DNA of 64,000 bases, taken from positions 62,001 to 126,000 of the forward strand of contig CALWRA010000001.1 in assembly GCA_944383825.1 (NCBI GenBank), written 5' to 3'. The translations under genes and the position numbers were made by a program. Numbering within the stretch: the first letter of the stretch is position 1; each line of letters begins with the position of its first letter. Source of the stretch: an uncultured Acetatifactor sp. (lineage in GTDB: Bacteria; Bacillota; Clostridia; Lachnospirales; Lachnospiraceae). The notes below the pieces were generated by a model. It was not told the DNA's origin and made no database searches. It saw only the letters and a program-made list of their open reading frames with translations. Below are positions 46,521-54,226 of this stretch, in pieces.

Positions 46521-47048
46521 TTAGTTTTCCAAATAATCCATTAATGGAGTTAAATATTTCTTATCTGTCCAATCACAATTTTGTCCTGCTGCACACATAA
46601 GAGCTTTCATCCACGGCTCATATGTACTGGGATCTTTTTTTGCTACAGATTTTTGTAACATTTTGCATAAAGTTCTGTCCATAAAGTTCATTTTACTTTC
46701 ATCCCATGCGCCCCTCCCGTAAAAAAGCGGAATTTCTCTTAATTCTCCTGTCAGATTATGTTCCTTAATTTGTGCAAATGCACTCTCATCAAAGGGAGAA
46801 GCACCAACACACAATACAGCTATTTTCTTATCCTTTATTCTGCTGATATTCTTCTTTAAAAACGATAAGCCTGCTATTCCAGAAGCGTATATACCCCCAC
46901 ACAATACAACTATATCGTATTGTTCCACTTCATTCACCGTCACTTTCAGCACTTCTGCACATTGAAAATCCGTCATGCTCTGAAGCCATTCGACATATTT
47001 TTTTGTAGCTCCATATTTGGACTGATAAATAATAATTCCCTTTTTCAT
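46521..47048 (-). CDS. Flavodoxin-domain protein (HemG/flavodoxin_5 type)
   Basis: 175 residues. The N-terminal FMN phosphate loop region IIIYQSKYGATKKYVEWL is a flavodoxin signature; VVLCGGIYASGIAGLSFL and IAVLCVGASPFDE provide the other flavin-contact loops. It probably carries electrons or protects against oxidative stress, in keeping with neighbouring rubrerythrin. The ATG at 47048 has AAAGGAATTGATT upstream. Confidence 0.88.
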   Translation of the reverse strand: MKKGIIIYQSKYGATKKYVEWLQSMTDFQCAEVLKVTVNEVEQYDIVVLCGGIYASGIAGLSFLKKNISRIKDKKIAVLCVGASPFDESAFAQIKEHNLTGELREIPLFYGRGAWDESKMNFMDRTLCKMLQKSVAKKDPSTYEPWMKALMCAAGQNCDWTDKKYLTPLMDYLEN

Positions 47049-47594
47049 AATCAATTCCTTTCTGAAAACTCATATTTTTCCCTTTTTCAATTTACAATGC
47101 GCTTTCAATGGCTTTTTGAATCCATACCCAACATCTGTTTCAATTTCTGCAACCTGACGACCAGTCAAGATATTGTGTGAGGTCTTCGATCGGAACATAC
47201 TTTTCGTTTGCCATGCGCAGCATGATTGCCAGACCTGCAAATCGATTGATGCCTCGGTTCATGGAATAAAGATTAATCTTCTGCCTCTCTCTGAGTTCCC
47301 TCCAGGGCTCCAACTCCCACTCCTCCACAACAGATGACTAAAAGCAAAGTATGTTTTACTGCTCATAGTATTATCCCATGGCGCATCCTTCCGAATCCAC
47401 ACATATCAGATATGCTCCCTCATTATACACCTTCCTTTTAAAATTTCACAGCCTTCACAACCTGCTTTCGTGCAGAATATACAGCGCTTTCATCTGCCTC
47501 CGGGAGACCTCAGGGGAATATCCGTCCCATTTTCTATCAACACAAATAAAAAAAGTCCCAAAACCCGCATACACGCAAGTCTTAGAACCTTTAG
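47049..47594. other. 546-bp region with only a weak short open frame
   Basis: A minus-strand frame at 47140-47328 (62 residues, NLYSMNRGINRFAGLAIMLR) has natural-looking composition but a GTG start without a ribosome site and no family I recognise; it could be the tail of a lost gene. The remainder up to the tRNA shows no clear signal. Confidence 0.4.
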
Positions 47595-47667
47595 TGCGCC
47601 GCCAGGGGCTCGAACCCTGGACACCCTGATTAAGAGTCAGGTGCTCTACCAACTGAGCTAGCAGCGC
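47595..47667 (-). tRNA. tRNA-Lys (anticodon CTT)
   Basis: 73 nt without an encoded CCA. A seven-pair acceptor stem GCGCTGC/GCGGCGC (one G-T), D arm GCTCAGTTGGTAGAGC, anticodon loop ACTCTTAAT giving CTT, and T arm CAGGG-TTCGAGC-CCCTG are all present; discriminator base A. Confidence 0.96.
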
Positions 47668-47811
47668 ATTCATGATAAATGTTTTACAACGCAAAAATTA
47701 TTATATTATATTGTTTTCTGAAATGCAAGTATTTTTTCCAATTTTTTTATAATTTCTAAAATTTGTGCATTTTACTGCCCTTTAAAGGCAGCGGCCGGAC
47801 ATATGGCCCGC

Positions 47812-48318
47812 TTACACATCGGCAGAGGGCATTTCTGTATAAGGCTTATTCCCATCATGCCCACTCTCCTTTTCGTGAGTCTGCCTGCATTCCCTGCAAT
47901 AACCGTACAGCTCAAGTTTATGTCCTGTAACGATAAAGTCTCCTGTTTCCTGCTCTAATTGTACATGTGCAAAGGGGCAGCTCGAGAGCTGTATTCTTTT
48001 ATGGCAATCCAAGCAGACAGCATAGTGAGTATGTCCCCCACGATTCAGCTCATACACCGCCGTTCCGTCCCCCAACCAGTTGGTTCTATTGACCATGCCT
48101 TTTTCCTCAAAAGCAGCAAGAATACGATAAATAGTAGACACTGCATAGGATGCATCTGACTCATCCTTTTCCACACGGTTATAAATCTGTACGGCGCTCA
48201 AAGGCTCCTTTGCCTCTAAAAGAACCTGATATACGCATTTGCGCTGTTTTGTCCACTTGATTCCTTTTGGGTATGTGATATTCCAAATTTCCCGGTTTTT
48301 TCTTTCCTGACCGCTCAT
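47812..48318 (-). CDS. Zur-like Fur-family transcriptional regulator
   Basis: 168 residues. Winged helix (EPLSAVQIYNRVEKDESDA, TIYRILAAFEEKGMV), then HTHYAVCLDCHKRI and the ending TGHKLELYGYCRECRQ, which is the pattern of Zur-type members. A His/Glu-containing tail follows. The ATG at 48318 uses GTGAGGAGC; the GTG at 48327 overlaps that site. It lies 57 bp after a putative metal transporter gene on the same strand and probably controls it through the palindrome at 49334-49372. Zinc or manganese is undecided. Confidence 0.82.
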   Translation of the reverse strand: MSGQERKNREIWNITYPKGIKWTKQRKCVYQVLLEAKEPLSAVQIYNRVEKDESDASYAVSTIYRILAAFEEKGMVNRTNWLGDGTAVYELNRGGHTHYAVCLDCHKRIQLSSCPFAHVQLEQETGDFIVTGHKLELYGYCRECRQTHEKESGHDGNKPYTEMPSADV

Positions 48319-48375
48319 GCTCCTCACTTCCTTATCGCGAAAGCCCCGGATGCCCGTCAGCCGCCGGTGCGCCTG

Positions 48376-49218
48376 TTATATGACCCATTCTATCACAATT
48401 CCAGTTAAAACGCCAATAGCATATAACAGACATACAATTTTCAAATTTTCCTTTTTATTATGGTTTGCCCGAAATAAAACCAGAAGCCCGGCGCCCGCGC
48501 CCGAAAGCAGCCCCGACATCATGGCCCCCGTGCTCATGGCTCCGCTGAGATAAAGCTGCGTGATGGCTACTGAGGCCGCACAGTTTGGAATCAGTCCCAC
48601 AGCGCCCGCAAGGATAGGTCCAAGCACAGGACGATTTAGAATCAGCTCCGCCAAAGCTTCCTCTCCCACAAAATGCAGAACTACATTCATCACAAAGGTA
48701 ATTAAAATGATAAAAAAGGTGATCTGCAGCGTATGGCTAACTGCGGATCGCAGAATTCCTTTCTCACAATGACAGTGCTCATGTGCACAAATGTCATGAA
48801 TGTGATGATGCTCCTCCTTATCACTCTTCCTGAAAAGAAAAATGTCAATCAGAAAACCGGCAGCCGCTCCAATAAGAATTTTTGCGCTTAAGATATTAAG
48901 AATCAGTCCCAAAGGCTGTTTTTCTGAAATCAAAATAGGCAGCATTTCATCGGATGTAGAAAGATAAATCGCTATCAGCGTCCCCAGAGAAATCACGCGG
49001 CCCGCATACAGTCCGGAAGCAGCCGCCGAAAAGCCGCACTGTGGCACGGCTCCCAAAATTCCGCCGATTAGGGGGCCCATTCTTCCTGCTTTTCGTACCA
49101 GCCTTTCCGTTCCTGCACCGGCTCTGTGCTCCAGATATTCCATTGCAAGATAAGTCAAAAACAAAAATGGTATCAGCTTCAGGCTGTCAATCAATGTGTG
49201 CTCGATTATATGTAGCAT
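48376..49218 (-). CDS. Putative manganese/metal exporter (ArsP_2-like permease)
   Basis: 280 residues with about eight membrane helices in two similar halves (GGILGAVPQCGFSAAASGLY and AGAVGLIPNCAASVAITQLY are the repeated PxCxxS/A motifs). The cytosolic loop between them is His/Cys-rich (EEHHHIHDICAHEHCHC), a likely metal-binding site. This matches, from memory, the putative manganese transporter/permease family. The ATG at 49218 has AAGGAAGGAGCGT upstream; the open frame to 49395 would run through the operator and is rejected. Confidence 0.82.
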   Translation of the reverse strand: MLHIIEHTLIDSLKLIPFLFLTYLAMEYLEHRAGAGTERLVRKAGRMGPLIGGILGAVPQCGFSAAASGLYAGRVISLGTLIAIYLSTSDEMLPILISEKQPLGLILNILSAKILIGAAAGFLIDIFLFRKSDKEEHHHIHDICAHEHCHCEKGILRSAVSHTLQITFFIILITFVMNVVLHFVGEEALAELILNRPVLGPILAGAVGLIPNCAASVAITQLYLSGAMSTGAMMSGLLSGAGAGLLVLFRANHNKKENLKIVCLLYAIGVLTGIVIEWVI

Positions 49219-49333
49219 ACGCTCCTTCCTTTCCTTCAGGCATCTTACTCCAGCGAATAAACGGATATTTTCTATCTCTTTACAGACATAACAAAATTCA
49301 TGTTTTGTCGTCTTTCCGGTCCATGTATAAAAG

Positions 49334-49372
49334 TAGTCTAAATGCAAATGAATTGCATTTGCATTTAGACTA
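49334..49372 (-). promoter_or_regulatory. Long palindromic Fur/Zur-type operator
   Basis: Perfect 17-bp arms TAGTCTAAATGCAAATG and CATTTGCATTTAGACTA around AATTG. It lies 116-154 bp before the transporter start and overlaps the predicted -10 box, so a bound regulator would block transcription. The Zur-like protein in the same operon is the obvious ligand. Confidence 0.8.
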
Positions 49373-49395
49373 TACCATAATCCGAGAATTGTCAA
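49369..49395 (-). promoter_or_regulatory. Promoter of the transporter/Zur-like operon
   Basis: On the minus strand TTGACA (49395-49390) and TATAGT (49374-49369) with a short 15-bp spacer. The -10 lies inside the palindromic operator. Confidence 0.6.
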
Positions 49396-49435
49396 GAATT
49401 TTTGAGTTTTTGAATAAAAGTATCAACATCCTCTG

Positions 49436-50641
49436 TCAATATTCGTTTACCACCTGAAAAATATAGAATTTCAAATAAAAGGACTGGTCTGCAGCCCACA
49501 AAATGGGATGATCGCAGGCCTGCGTCCGAAATTCCACCTGCCTCAGCCTTCTGTGCGCCCCTTGTGCGGCTTCACGAATGGTTTTTGCAAACAGCTCCGA
49601 TTCCATAAAATGAGAGCAGGAGCAGGTTGCCAGAAAGCCCCTGTCACGCACCAGCCTCATTCCCCTTAAATTAATCTCACGGTATCCCTTCACAGCGTTT
49701 TTCACGGAGCTGCGCGACTTGGTAAAAGCGGGAGGATCCAGAATCACCACGTCAAAGCTTTCCCCCTGATTCTCCAGCTTTGGCAGAAGGTCAAATACAT
49801 CCGCGCACTGAAAGCTCACTCTACCCTCCAATCCATTCAGCCTTGCATTCTCCCTCGCCTGCTCCACCGCAAGGGGTGAGGCATCCACTCCCAACACGCT
49901 TTTTGCTCCCGCTATCCCTGCGTTTAGCGCAAAGGAGCCGGTATGAGTAAAGCAGTCAAGCACCTTTTTATCATGGCACAGGCGCCGTATCGCCATCCGA
50001 TTATTTTTCTGATCCAGAAAAAATCCTGTTTTCTGTCCGTCTTCCACATCCACAATATATTTTATACCGTTTTCCAATATTTCCACTCTTGTATCAAAGG
50101 CTTTCCCTATAAATCCCTTATACCGCTCCATGCCCTCCTGAAGCCTTACCTTGGCGTCGCTTCTCTCATACACCCCCCGAATAAGAATCCCCTCCTCCGC
50201 AAGCACCTTTTTCAGCGCCTTCACAATTACTGTTTTCCATCTGTCAATTCCCAGAGCCAGAGACTCCACCACCAGCACATCCGAAAATTTGTCTACTACA
50301 ATGCCTGGGAGAAAATCGGCCTCCCCGAAAATCACACGGCAGCTTTCCGTGTCAATGGTCTCCCTTCGGTACTCCCAGGCTGCTCTTACCCGCCTTTCCA
50401 TAAATGTTTCATCAATAAGGTCCTCTTTTTTTCTTGACAGGAGACGGATGGCAATCCTCGATCTCATATTGATAAATCCATATCCCATAAAATAGCCGTC
50501 AAAATCCTGTATGTTCACGATGTCTCCGTTTTCGAATCCTCCCATAATAGAATCTATCTCGTTGTCATACACCCACATTCCCCCGGCTTTCAGGGTGCGT
50601 CCCCCACCCTTTTTTAAAGTCACTGTCGCTTGATACATCAT
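49436..50641 (-). CDS. RlmI-like class I SAM-dependent rRNA methyltransferase
   Basis: 401 residues. An N-terminal PUA-type domain (RTLKAGGMWVYDNEIDSI, GFINMRSRIAIRLLSRKKED), a linking domain, then the methyltransferase with VLDCFTHTGSFALNAGIAGA, VLGVDASPLAVEQA and the catalytic VVILDPPAFTKS plus LATCSCSH. This is the RlmI/YwbD group that makes m5C in 23S rRNA. The ATG at 50641 has GGAAAGGAAAG upstream; an earlier ATG at 50674 has no ribosome site. Confidence 0.92.
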   Translation of the reverse strand: MMYQATVTLKKGGGRTLKAGGMWVYDNEIDSIMGGFENGDIVNIQDFDGYFMGYGFINMRSRIAIRLLSRKKEDLIDETFMERRVRAAWEYRRETIDTESCRVIFGEADFLPGIVVDKFSDVLVVESLALGIDRWKTVIVKALKKVLAEEGILIRGVYERSDAKVRLQEGMERYKGFIGKAFDTRVEILENGIKYIVDVEDGQKTGFFLDQKNNRMAIRRLCHDKKVLDCFTHTGSFALNAGIAGAKSVLGVDASPLAVEQARENARLNGLEGRVSFQCADVFDLLPKLENQGESFDVVILDPPAFTKSRSSVKNAVKGYREINLRGMRLVRDRGFLATCSCSHFMESELFAKTIREAAQGAHRRLRQVEFRTQACDHPILWAADQSFYLKFYIFQVVNEY

Positions 50642-50744
50642 CCGCTCACTTTCCTTTCCCTGTTGTTCATCCATACCAAAAATAATATCCGTTTTTTACT
50701 TGACAATCAACGCCTTTTTATTTATTATTTTACTGTTGGAACAG

Positions 50745-50818
50745 CGATGCGTGGCTCAGCTTGGTAGAGCGCTGCGTTCGGGACGCAGAGGTCGCAGGTT
50801 CAAATCCTGTCGCATCGA
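50745..50818 (+). tRNA. tRNA-Pro (anticodon CGG)
   Basis: 74 nt, no encoded CCA. Acceptor stem CGATGCG/CGCATCG, D arm GGCTCAGCTTGGTAGAGC, anticodon loop TTCGGGA giving CGG, T arm GCAGG-TTCAAAT-CCTGT. The C1-G72 pair is typical of bacterial tRNA-Pro. Confidence 0.96.
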
Positions 50819-50831
50819 TTGATAAATTCGT

Positions 50832-50873
50832 AAGCTATATTTCTGCCCTGTAATTAAGGCCGGAATGTAGCTT
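50832..50873 (+). terminator. Terminator after tRNA-Pro
   Basis: A 16-pair stem (AAGCTATATTTCTGCC with GGCCGGAATGTAGCTT, all mismatches being G-U pairs in RNA) with a 10-nt loop, followed by TTCTTGTTTTATATTTT. Confidence 0.78.
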
Positions 50874-50974
50874 TCTTGTTTTATATTTTACAATTGTAAT
50901 CATATCAAGCCAAAATCCTTATAATGATACTTATGAATCCAATAACAGCGGTGAGCTTACACGTTGATATATGA

Positions 50975-51085
50975 AACCACACCGATAAAAGTACGGCAGA
51001 AAAAATAGCTGTCACTTTTTTGGAGAAGCAGAGAGCTGTTCTGCAGAAAATCAAAACGCTTGAGAAGAAACTGGAGGTGACTTGA
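50975..51085 (+). pseudogene. 3' remnant of a gene coupled to the EVE-nuclease
   Basis: 36 open codons without a usable start (NHTDKSTAEKIAVTFLEKQR then a coiled-coil-like Lys/Leu/Glu tail) end at a TGA that overlaps the ATG of the next gene (TGATG). Before it the frame is interrupted by a stop at 50972. Such overlap is typical of a two-gene module, so this is probably the end of a lost upstream partner. The family is unknown. Confidence 0.5.
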
Positions 51086-52080
51086 TGCCCGTACATATTT
51101 TTCAGGTGGATGAGACCAATTTTGAGATTTGCAGAAAATACGGATTGGCTGGAATATTTGATGCTGAAAGGGGAAACATTAACGACACTCTCATATCTCG
51201 CCTTTCACTTATGCGCATCGGTGATCCGGTGCTCTTTTACGTGGGAAGGTCCAGCATAAAAAAAGAGAAAAGCAAAAAAGAGCTATATGGAGTGTGGAAA
51301 GTTTCAAGCGAGCCTTTTTATGATACCTGCCCCGTCTGGACGGACCAAGTGTACCCTTACCGCATCTGTGTGGAAGAACTGGATGGAGCCGTATTTAAAA
51401 CCCCTATCAGATTAAGCGACATTTACCATCTCATAGATACCGGACGAATTTGGACCTTTGCGCTGATGCGCAACCACACTTCTGTAAACGCAGTTTTTTC
51501 AATGACTGCCCAGGAGTATGATGTAATCTACGATGAATTTATCAAGGTGAACCAAGATGGCCCTACAGTGCAATACCTGACTGAGCCCTATAGGAACAGC
51601 GACTCTCCGCTGATGAAGCGGCTTCACTATGAAAAGGGACTGCTCAAATTTGAGTCTTCCTTAATGGCATTGCTGGCAGACGGATTAAAAACACATACTT
51701 ATTCTGATGTTCTGCATCATTACAGCGACTACTCCATGTACGTTCCAACCAACTGGGGAAAAGAAATCGATATGCTTCTGATTCACGGTCATCCGAAAAA
51801 AACGGATACTATATCCTCTTATGATATTATAGAAGTCAAGAAGCAGCAATTTGATGAAGCAGGGCTGGAGCAGCTATTGGACTATGAATCCTGGTTTATC
51901 CAAAATAGGGTACGGGGAGATGCACAAATGGTACGCTCCATTGCAATCGCACAATCCTTTCATCCCAATGTAATAAAATATCTTCAGATGCGGTCTAAAT
52001 ATGAGAAGAAAAACATAAGTCTGCTGAATTATACAGGTGCCCCGGATGGAAAAATACAATTAGCACCGTATGATATATGA
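51085..52080 (+). CDS. EVE/PUA-like domain fused to a PD-(D/E)xK nuclease
   Basis: 331 residues. About 1-155 resembles an EVE/PUA fold (IGDPVLFYVGR, LYGVWKVSSEPFY, YPYRICVEEL), which in known proteins reads modified bases. About 175-315 carries a PD-(D/E)xK nuclease core: helix Glu in KFESSLMALLADG, Asp in GKEIDMLLI, the DIIEVKKQ motif, then a helix with QLLDYESWF; the layout is like NucS/DUF91. GGAGGTGACTTG precedes the ATG. It lies next to tRNA-Pro and a truncated partner, against the local gene direction, which suggests a transferred defence gene. Confidence 0.68.
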   Translation: MPVHIFQVDETNFEICRKYGLAGIFDAERGNINDTLISRLSLMRIGDPVLFYVGRSSIKKEKSKKELYGVWKVSSEPFYDTCPVWTDQVYPYRICVEELDGAVFKTPIRLSDIYHLIDTGRIWTFALMRNHTSVNAVFSMTAQEYDVIYDEFIKVNQDGPTVQYLTEPYRNSDSPLMKRLHYEKGLLKFESSLMALLADGLKTHTYSDVLHHYSDYSMYVPTNWGKEIDMLLIHGHPKKTDTISSYDIIEVKKQQFDEAGLEQLLDYESWFIQNRVRGDAQMVRSIAIAQSFHPNVIKYLQMRSKYEKKNISLLNYTGAPDGKIQLAPYDI

Positions 52081-52096
52081 CATTTGAAAAAACATA

Positions 52097-52119
52097 TCCC
52101 CCTCTTCCAAGGAGGGGGA
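52097..52119 (-). terminator. Terminator after the class II aldolase gene
   Basis: Perfect 8-bp arms TCCCCCTC/GAGGGGGA with a 7-nt loop; on the minus strand followed by ATATGTTTTTTC. It separates the aldolase from the convergent EVE-nuclease gene and probably ends both. Confidence 0.82.
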
Positions 52120-52154
52120 CGCTTCTGATGGAGCATGTGTAAGTATGAAGAGAT

Positions 52155-53315
52155 TTAAGCATTCTCCTCTTTTTTATAGCGTTCTGCCATCTCATCCAGG
52201 CTGATCTGTTCGCACAACGGCGCTTTTCCAAAGGATCCGAACTGCACAATGAGTGTGCCCACCGCTTCTTTTACTCCCCTTTCAATGCAGCAAAGAATTT
52301 CTTTCGTATCTTCATCTTTTACTTCTCCGTACATAACTGCGTGCATGATAGGAGCAAGAAATACTCTGGGATCAAACTGCTCTTTTTTCGCCTCAAGAAG
52401 TTCATAAATACCACCCACGGACGCGCTGTTTCTCTTCTCGGGATATTTAACGAAAAACTCTTTCATATTTCTTGTAACAGCAAGACGTATATCAGTATCC
52501 ACGTTGATTTTTCTGATTCCACAGGGTATGGCCGCTTTCAGCTCCTCAATGGAAATCCCCGCCGTATCGGGCAGCAGGCCTCCAAGCCCATTGATCTCCT
52601 CTACAATATATCCCGGAACCGTAGAAGAGCCGTGGGACACAAGGGCGCAGAAAATCCCTTCGTATGCCAGGCATTCGCTGATGGCGATGGGAATCTCTTT
52701 CCTGAGTTTTACGTTTTTTCCCTTTGACGCACCATGCATTGTCCCATAGGAAATGGCAAGCGCATCCACTCCTGTCTTTTTCACAAATTCCACTGCACTT
52801 AAGGGATTTGTGTATGTGGATGCAGCGGAAAACACATGATCTTCCACGCCGGCTAAAACTCCCAGCTCTCCCTCTACGCTGACTCCTCTTGCATGCGCAT
52901 ACTTAACCACCTCTCTGGTCAGCTCCATATTTTCCTCAAACGGAAGGGATGAGCCGTCAATCATCACAGAAGTATATCCTCCCTGAATGGCCGCTATGCA
53001 GGAGTCCATATCCTTTCCGTGATCCAGATGAAGCACCACTGGTATCTCTGCAGACTCACCGTATTTTTTTACCGCATTGGCAATATTTTTTGCTCCGGCT
53101 TTTTTATCCTCCAGGGTGGCATTCATAAAATCAACACATCCCCCCATAAATCCGTTTGCCAGATCGGCTCCCTGTAAAATCGCCGTTGACCGGAACATTT
53201 CATGAACCTCAATGACTGCTTTGGCCTGGGCCACGGCATTTACATTAAAGGCTCCCTGCGCATATCCATATTTTGATGCGGCTTCCAAAACAGGCCTCAA
53301 TGGTATTAAAGACAT
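52155..53315 (-). CDS. Class II fructose-bisphosphate aldolase-like protein
   Basis: 386 residues, longer than the common 285-310. Metal and substrate motifs are present: HLDHGKDMDSC, VEGELGVLAG, SYGTMHGASKG, SHGSSTVP and KINVDTDIRLA. The C-terminal extension (DPRVFLAPIMHAVMY, QFGSFGKAP) recalls the longer CbbA/FBA type. These Zn enzymes split or join ketose phosphates and DHAP. Its place after an importer and a NagB-like gene suggests a dedicated sugar route rather than central glycolysis. It lies 16 bp after the NagB-like gene. Confidence 0.88.
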   Translation of the reverse strand: MSLIPLRPVLEAASKYGYAQGAFNVNAVAQAKAVIEVHEMFRSTAILQGADLANGFMGGCVDFMNATLEDKKAGAKNIANAVKKYGESAEIPVVLHLDHGKDMDSCIAAIQGGYTSVMIDGSSLPFEENMELTREVVKYAHARGVSVEGELGVLAGVEDHVFSAASTYTNPLSAVEFVKKTGVDALAISYGTMHGASKGKNVKLRKEIPIAISECLAYEGIFCALVSHGSSTVPGYIVEEINGLGGLLPDTAGISIEELKAAIPCGIRKINVDTDIRLAVTRNMKEFFVKYPEKRNSASVGGIYELLEAKKEQFDPRVFLAPIMHAVMYGEVKDEDTKEILCCIERGVKEAVGTLIVQFGSFGKAPLCEQISLDEMAERYKKEENA

Positions 53316-53331
53316 ATGTACTCCTCCTTAC

Positions 53332-54156
53332 TTATTCATCCTGAAGTTTTGCAACATACTCAGTGAATGACAATGTAATATCTGGGTGCTTTCTTAATAG
53401 CGTCACGGGAAAGTCTGTCGAGGTCTCCCCATAGGCGGCTCTTCTGACAACTGCCCGGTGCCAGTTTCTGAAGCAGCCCAGTCTGATTTTTTTTGATTTT
53501 AAAATTTCAAACATACCGATTGTTATACAATAGCGGGGCATATCCTCCAGGGCTCCGCTCAAGTCTCCAATGGCGTTTGCGGTCCGTGTTTCCGGAGTGA
53601 TCTCCAGAATTCGGGTTTTCTGCGCACAAAATTCCTCCGCAGAGAGAGAGGGATCCGCTTCGTTAAATGCCACATGTCCGTTAATACCGACGCCCCCAAA
53701 GACAATGTCCACTCCCCCCAGCTCCTCAATTAATTCCAAAATTCGTTCGGGATCTTCCGGATCCGGAAACACCCTTTGCTCCTTTGGCATCACAAGCTCA
53801 TCATCTATCTTTGTGTAAACGGCGCGTTCCATAAATCCCCGAAAACTGAGAGGATGATTTACGGACACCCAGCTTTTGTTCTCATCCAGATATTCGTCCA
53901 TATTGATAAACCATACATTCTTCAGACTAATCCTGTTTGTATTCACCAAATCAACGAAATAAGGATATTGCCCCACGGGCCCTACAGGGCATATCATCAC
54001 TGTCCTGCGCCCTGCGGAATTATTTGCGCTGATTTCATCCGCCATCTGCTGCGCCATTTTTTGAAAAACAGTTTCATTATCCTTTTCGCAGATAAGTCTT
54101 AGCTGCGGGCTGTTATTCAGAAGCTGCTCTTTGTCATATAAATAATATTCTTTCAT
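53332..54156 (-). CDS. NagB/6-phosphogluconolactonase-family protein with altered phosphate site
   Basis: 274 residues. FINMDEYLDE and GVGINGHVAFNEADP align with the NagB active-site segments, keeping the DEY aspartate, His and Glu. But the phosphate loop SGGTP is replaced by CPVGPVGQYP, the ANSRFF arginine region reads ANAIGDL, and the GSQKA lysine region reads RNWHRA; also the GNDGH aspartate is Asn. So a standard sugar-6-phosphate substrate is unlikely. TTG and ATG adjoin at the start; ATG at 54156 is chosen with GGAGGGCAGAG upstream. Comparison residues are from memory of E. coli NagB. Confidence 0.8.
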   Translation of the reverse strand: MKEYYLYDKEQLLNNSPQLRLICEKDNETVFQKMAQQMADEISANNSAGRRTVMICPVGPVGQYPYFVDLVNTNRISLKNVWFINMDEYLDENKSWVSVNHPLSFRGFMERAVYTKIDDELVMPKEQRVFPDPEDPERILELIEELGGVDIVFGGVGINGHVAFNEADPSLSAEEFCAQKTRILEITPETRTANAIGDLSGALEDMPRYCITIGMFEILKSKKIRLGCFRNWHRAVVRRAAYGETSTDFPVTLLRKHPDITLSFTEYVAKLQDE

Positions 54157-54186
54157 CAATCTCTGCCCTCCTGATATTCATCAAAA

Positions 54187-54216
54187 AACTCAGGACGTCC
54201 GAAGGCGCCCTGAGTT
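54187..54216 (-). terminator. Terminator after the substrate-binding lipoprotein gene
   Basis: AACTCAGG/CCTGAGTT arms with a partly paired 14-nt middle, followed on the minus strand by TTTTTTGA. It lies 11 bp after the binding-protein stop and 30 bp before the NagB-like start, so it may lower expression of the enzymes relative to the importer. Confidence 0.78.
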
Positions 54217-54226
54217 CTTCAAAATC

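Noticed and set aside
47140-47328. 62-codon minus-strand frame before the flavodoxin gene
   Set aside because: GTG start without ribosome site and no recognisable family; kept only as a note on the intergenic stretch.
50819-50831. Attachment site at the tRNA-Pro 3' end
   Set aside because: No second copy of the tRNA end and no integrase were seen in the window, so an integrated island cannot be claimed.
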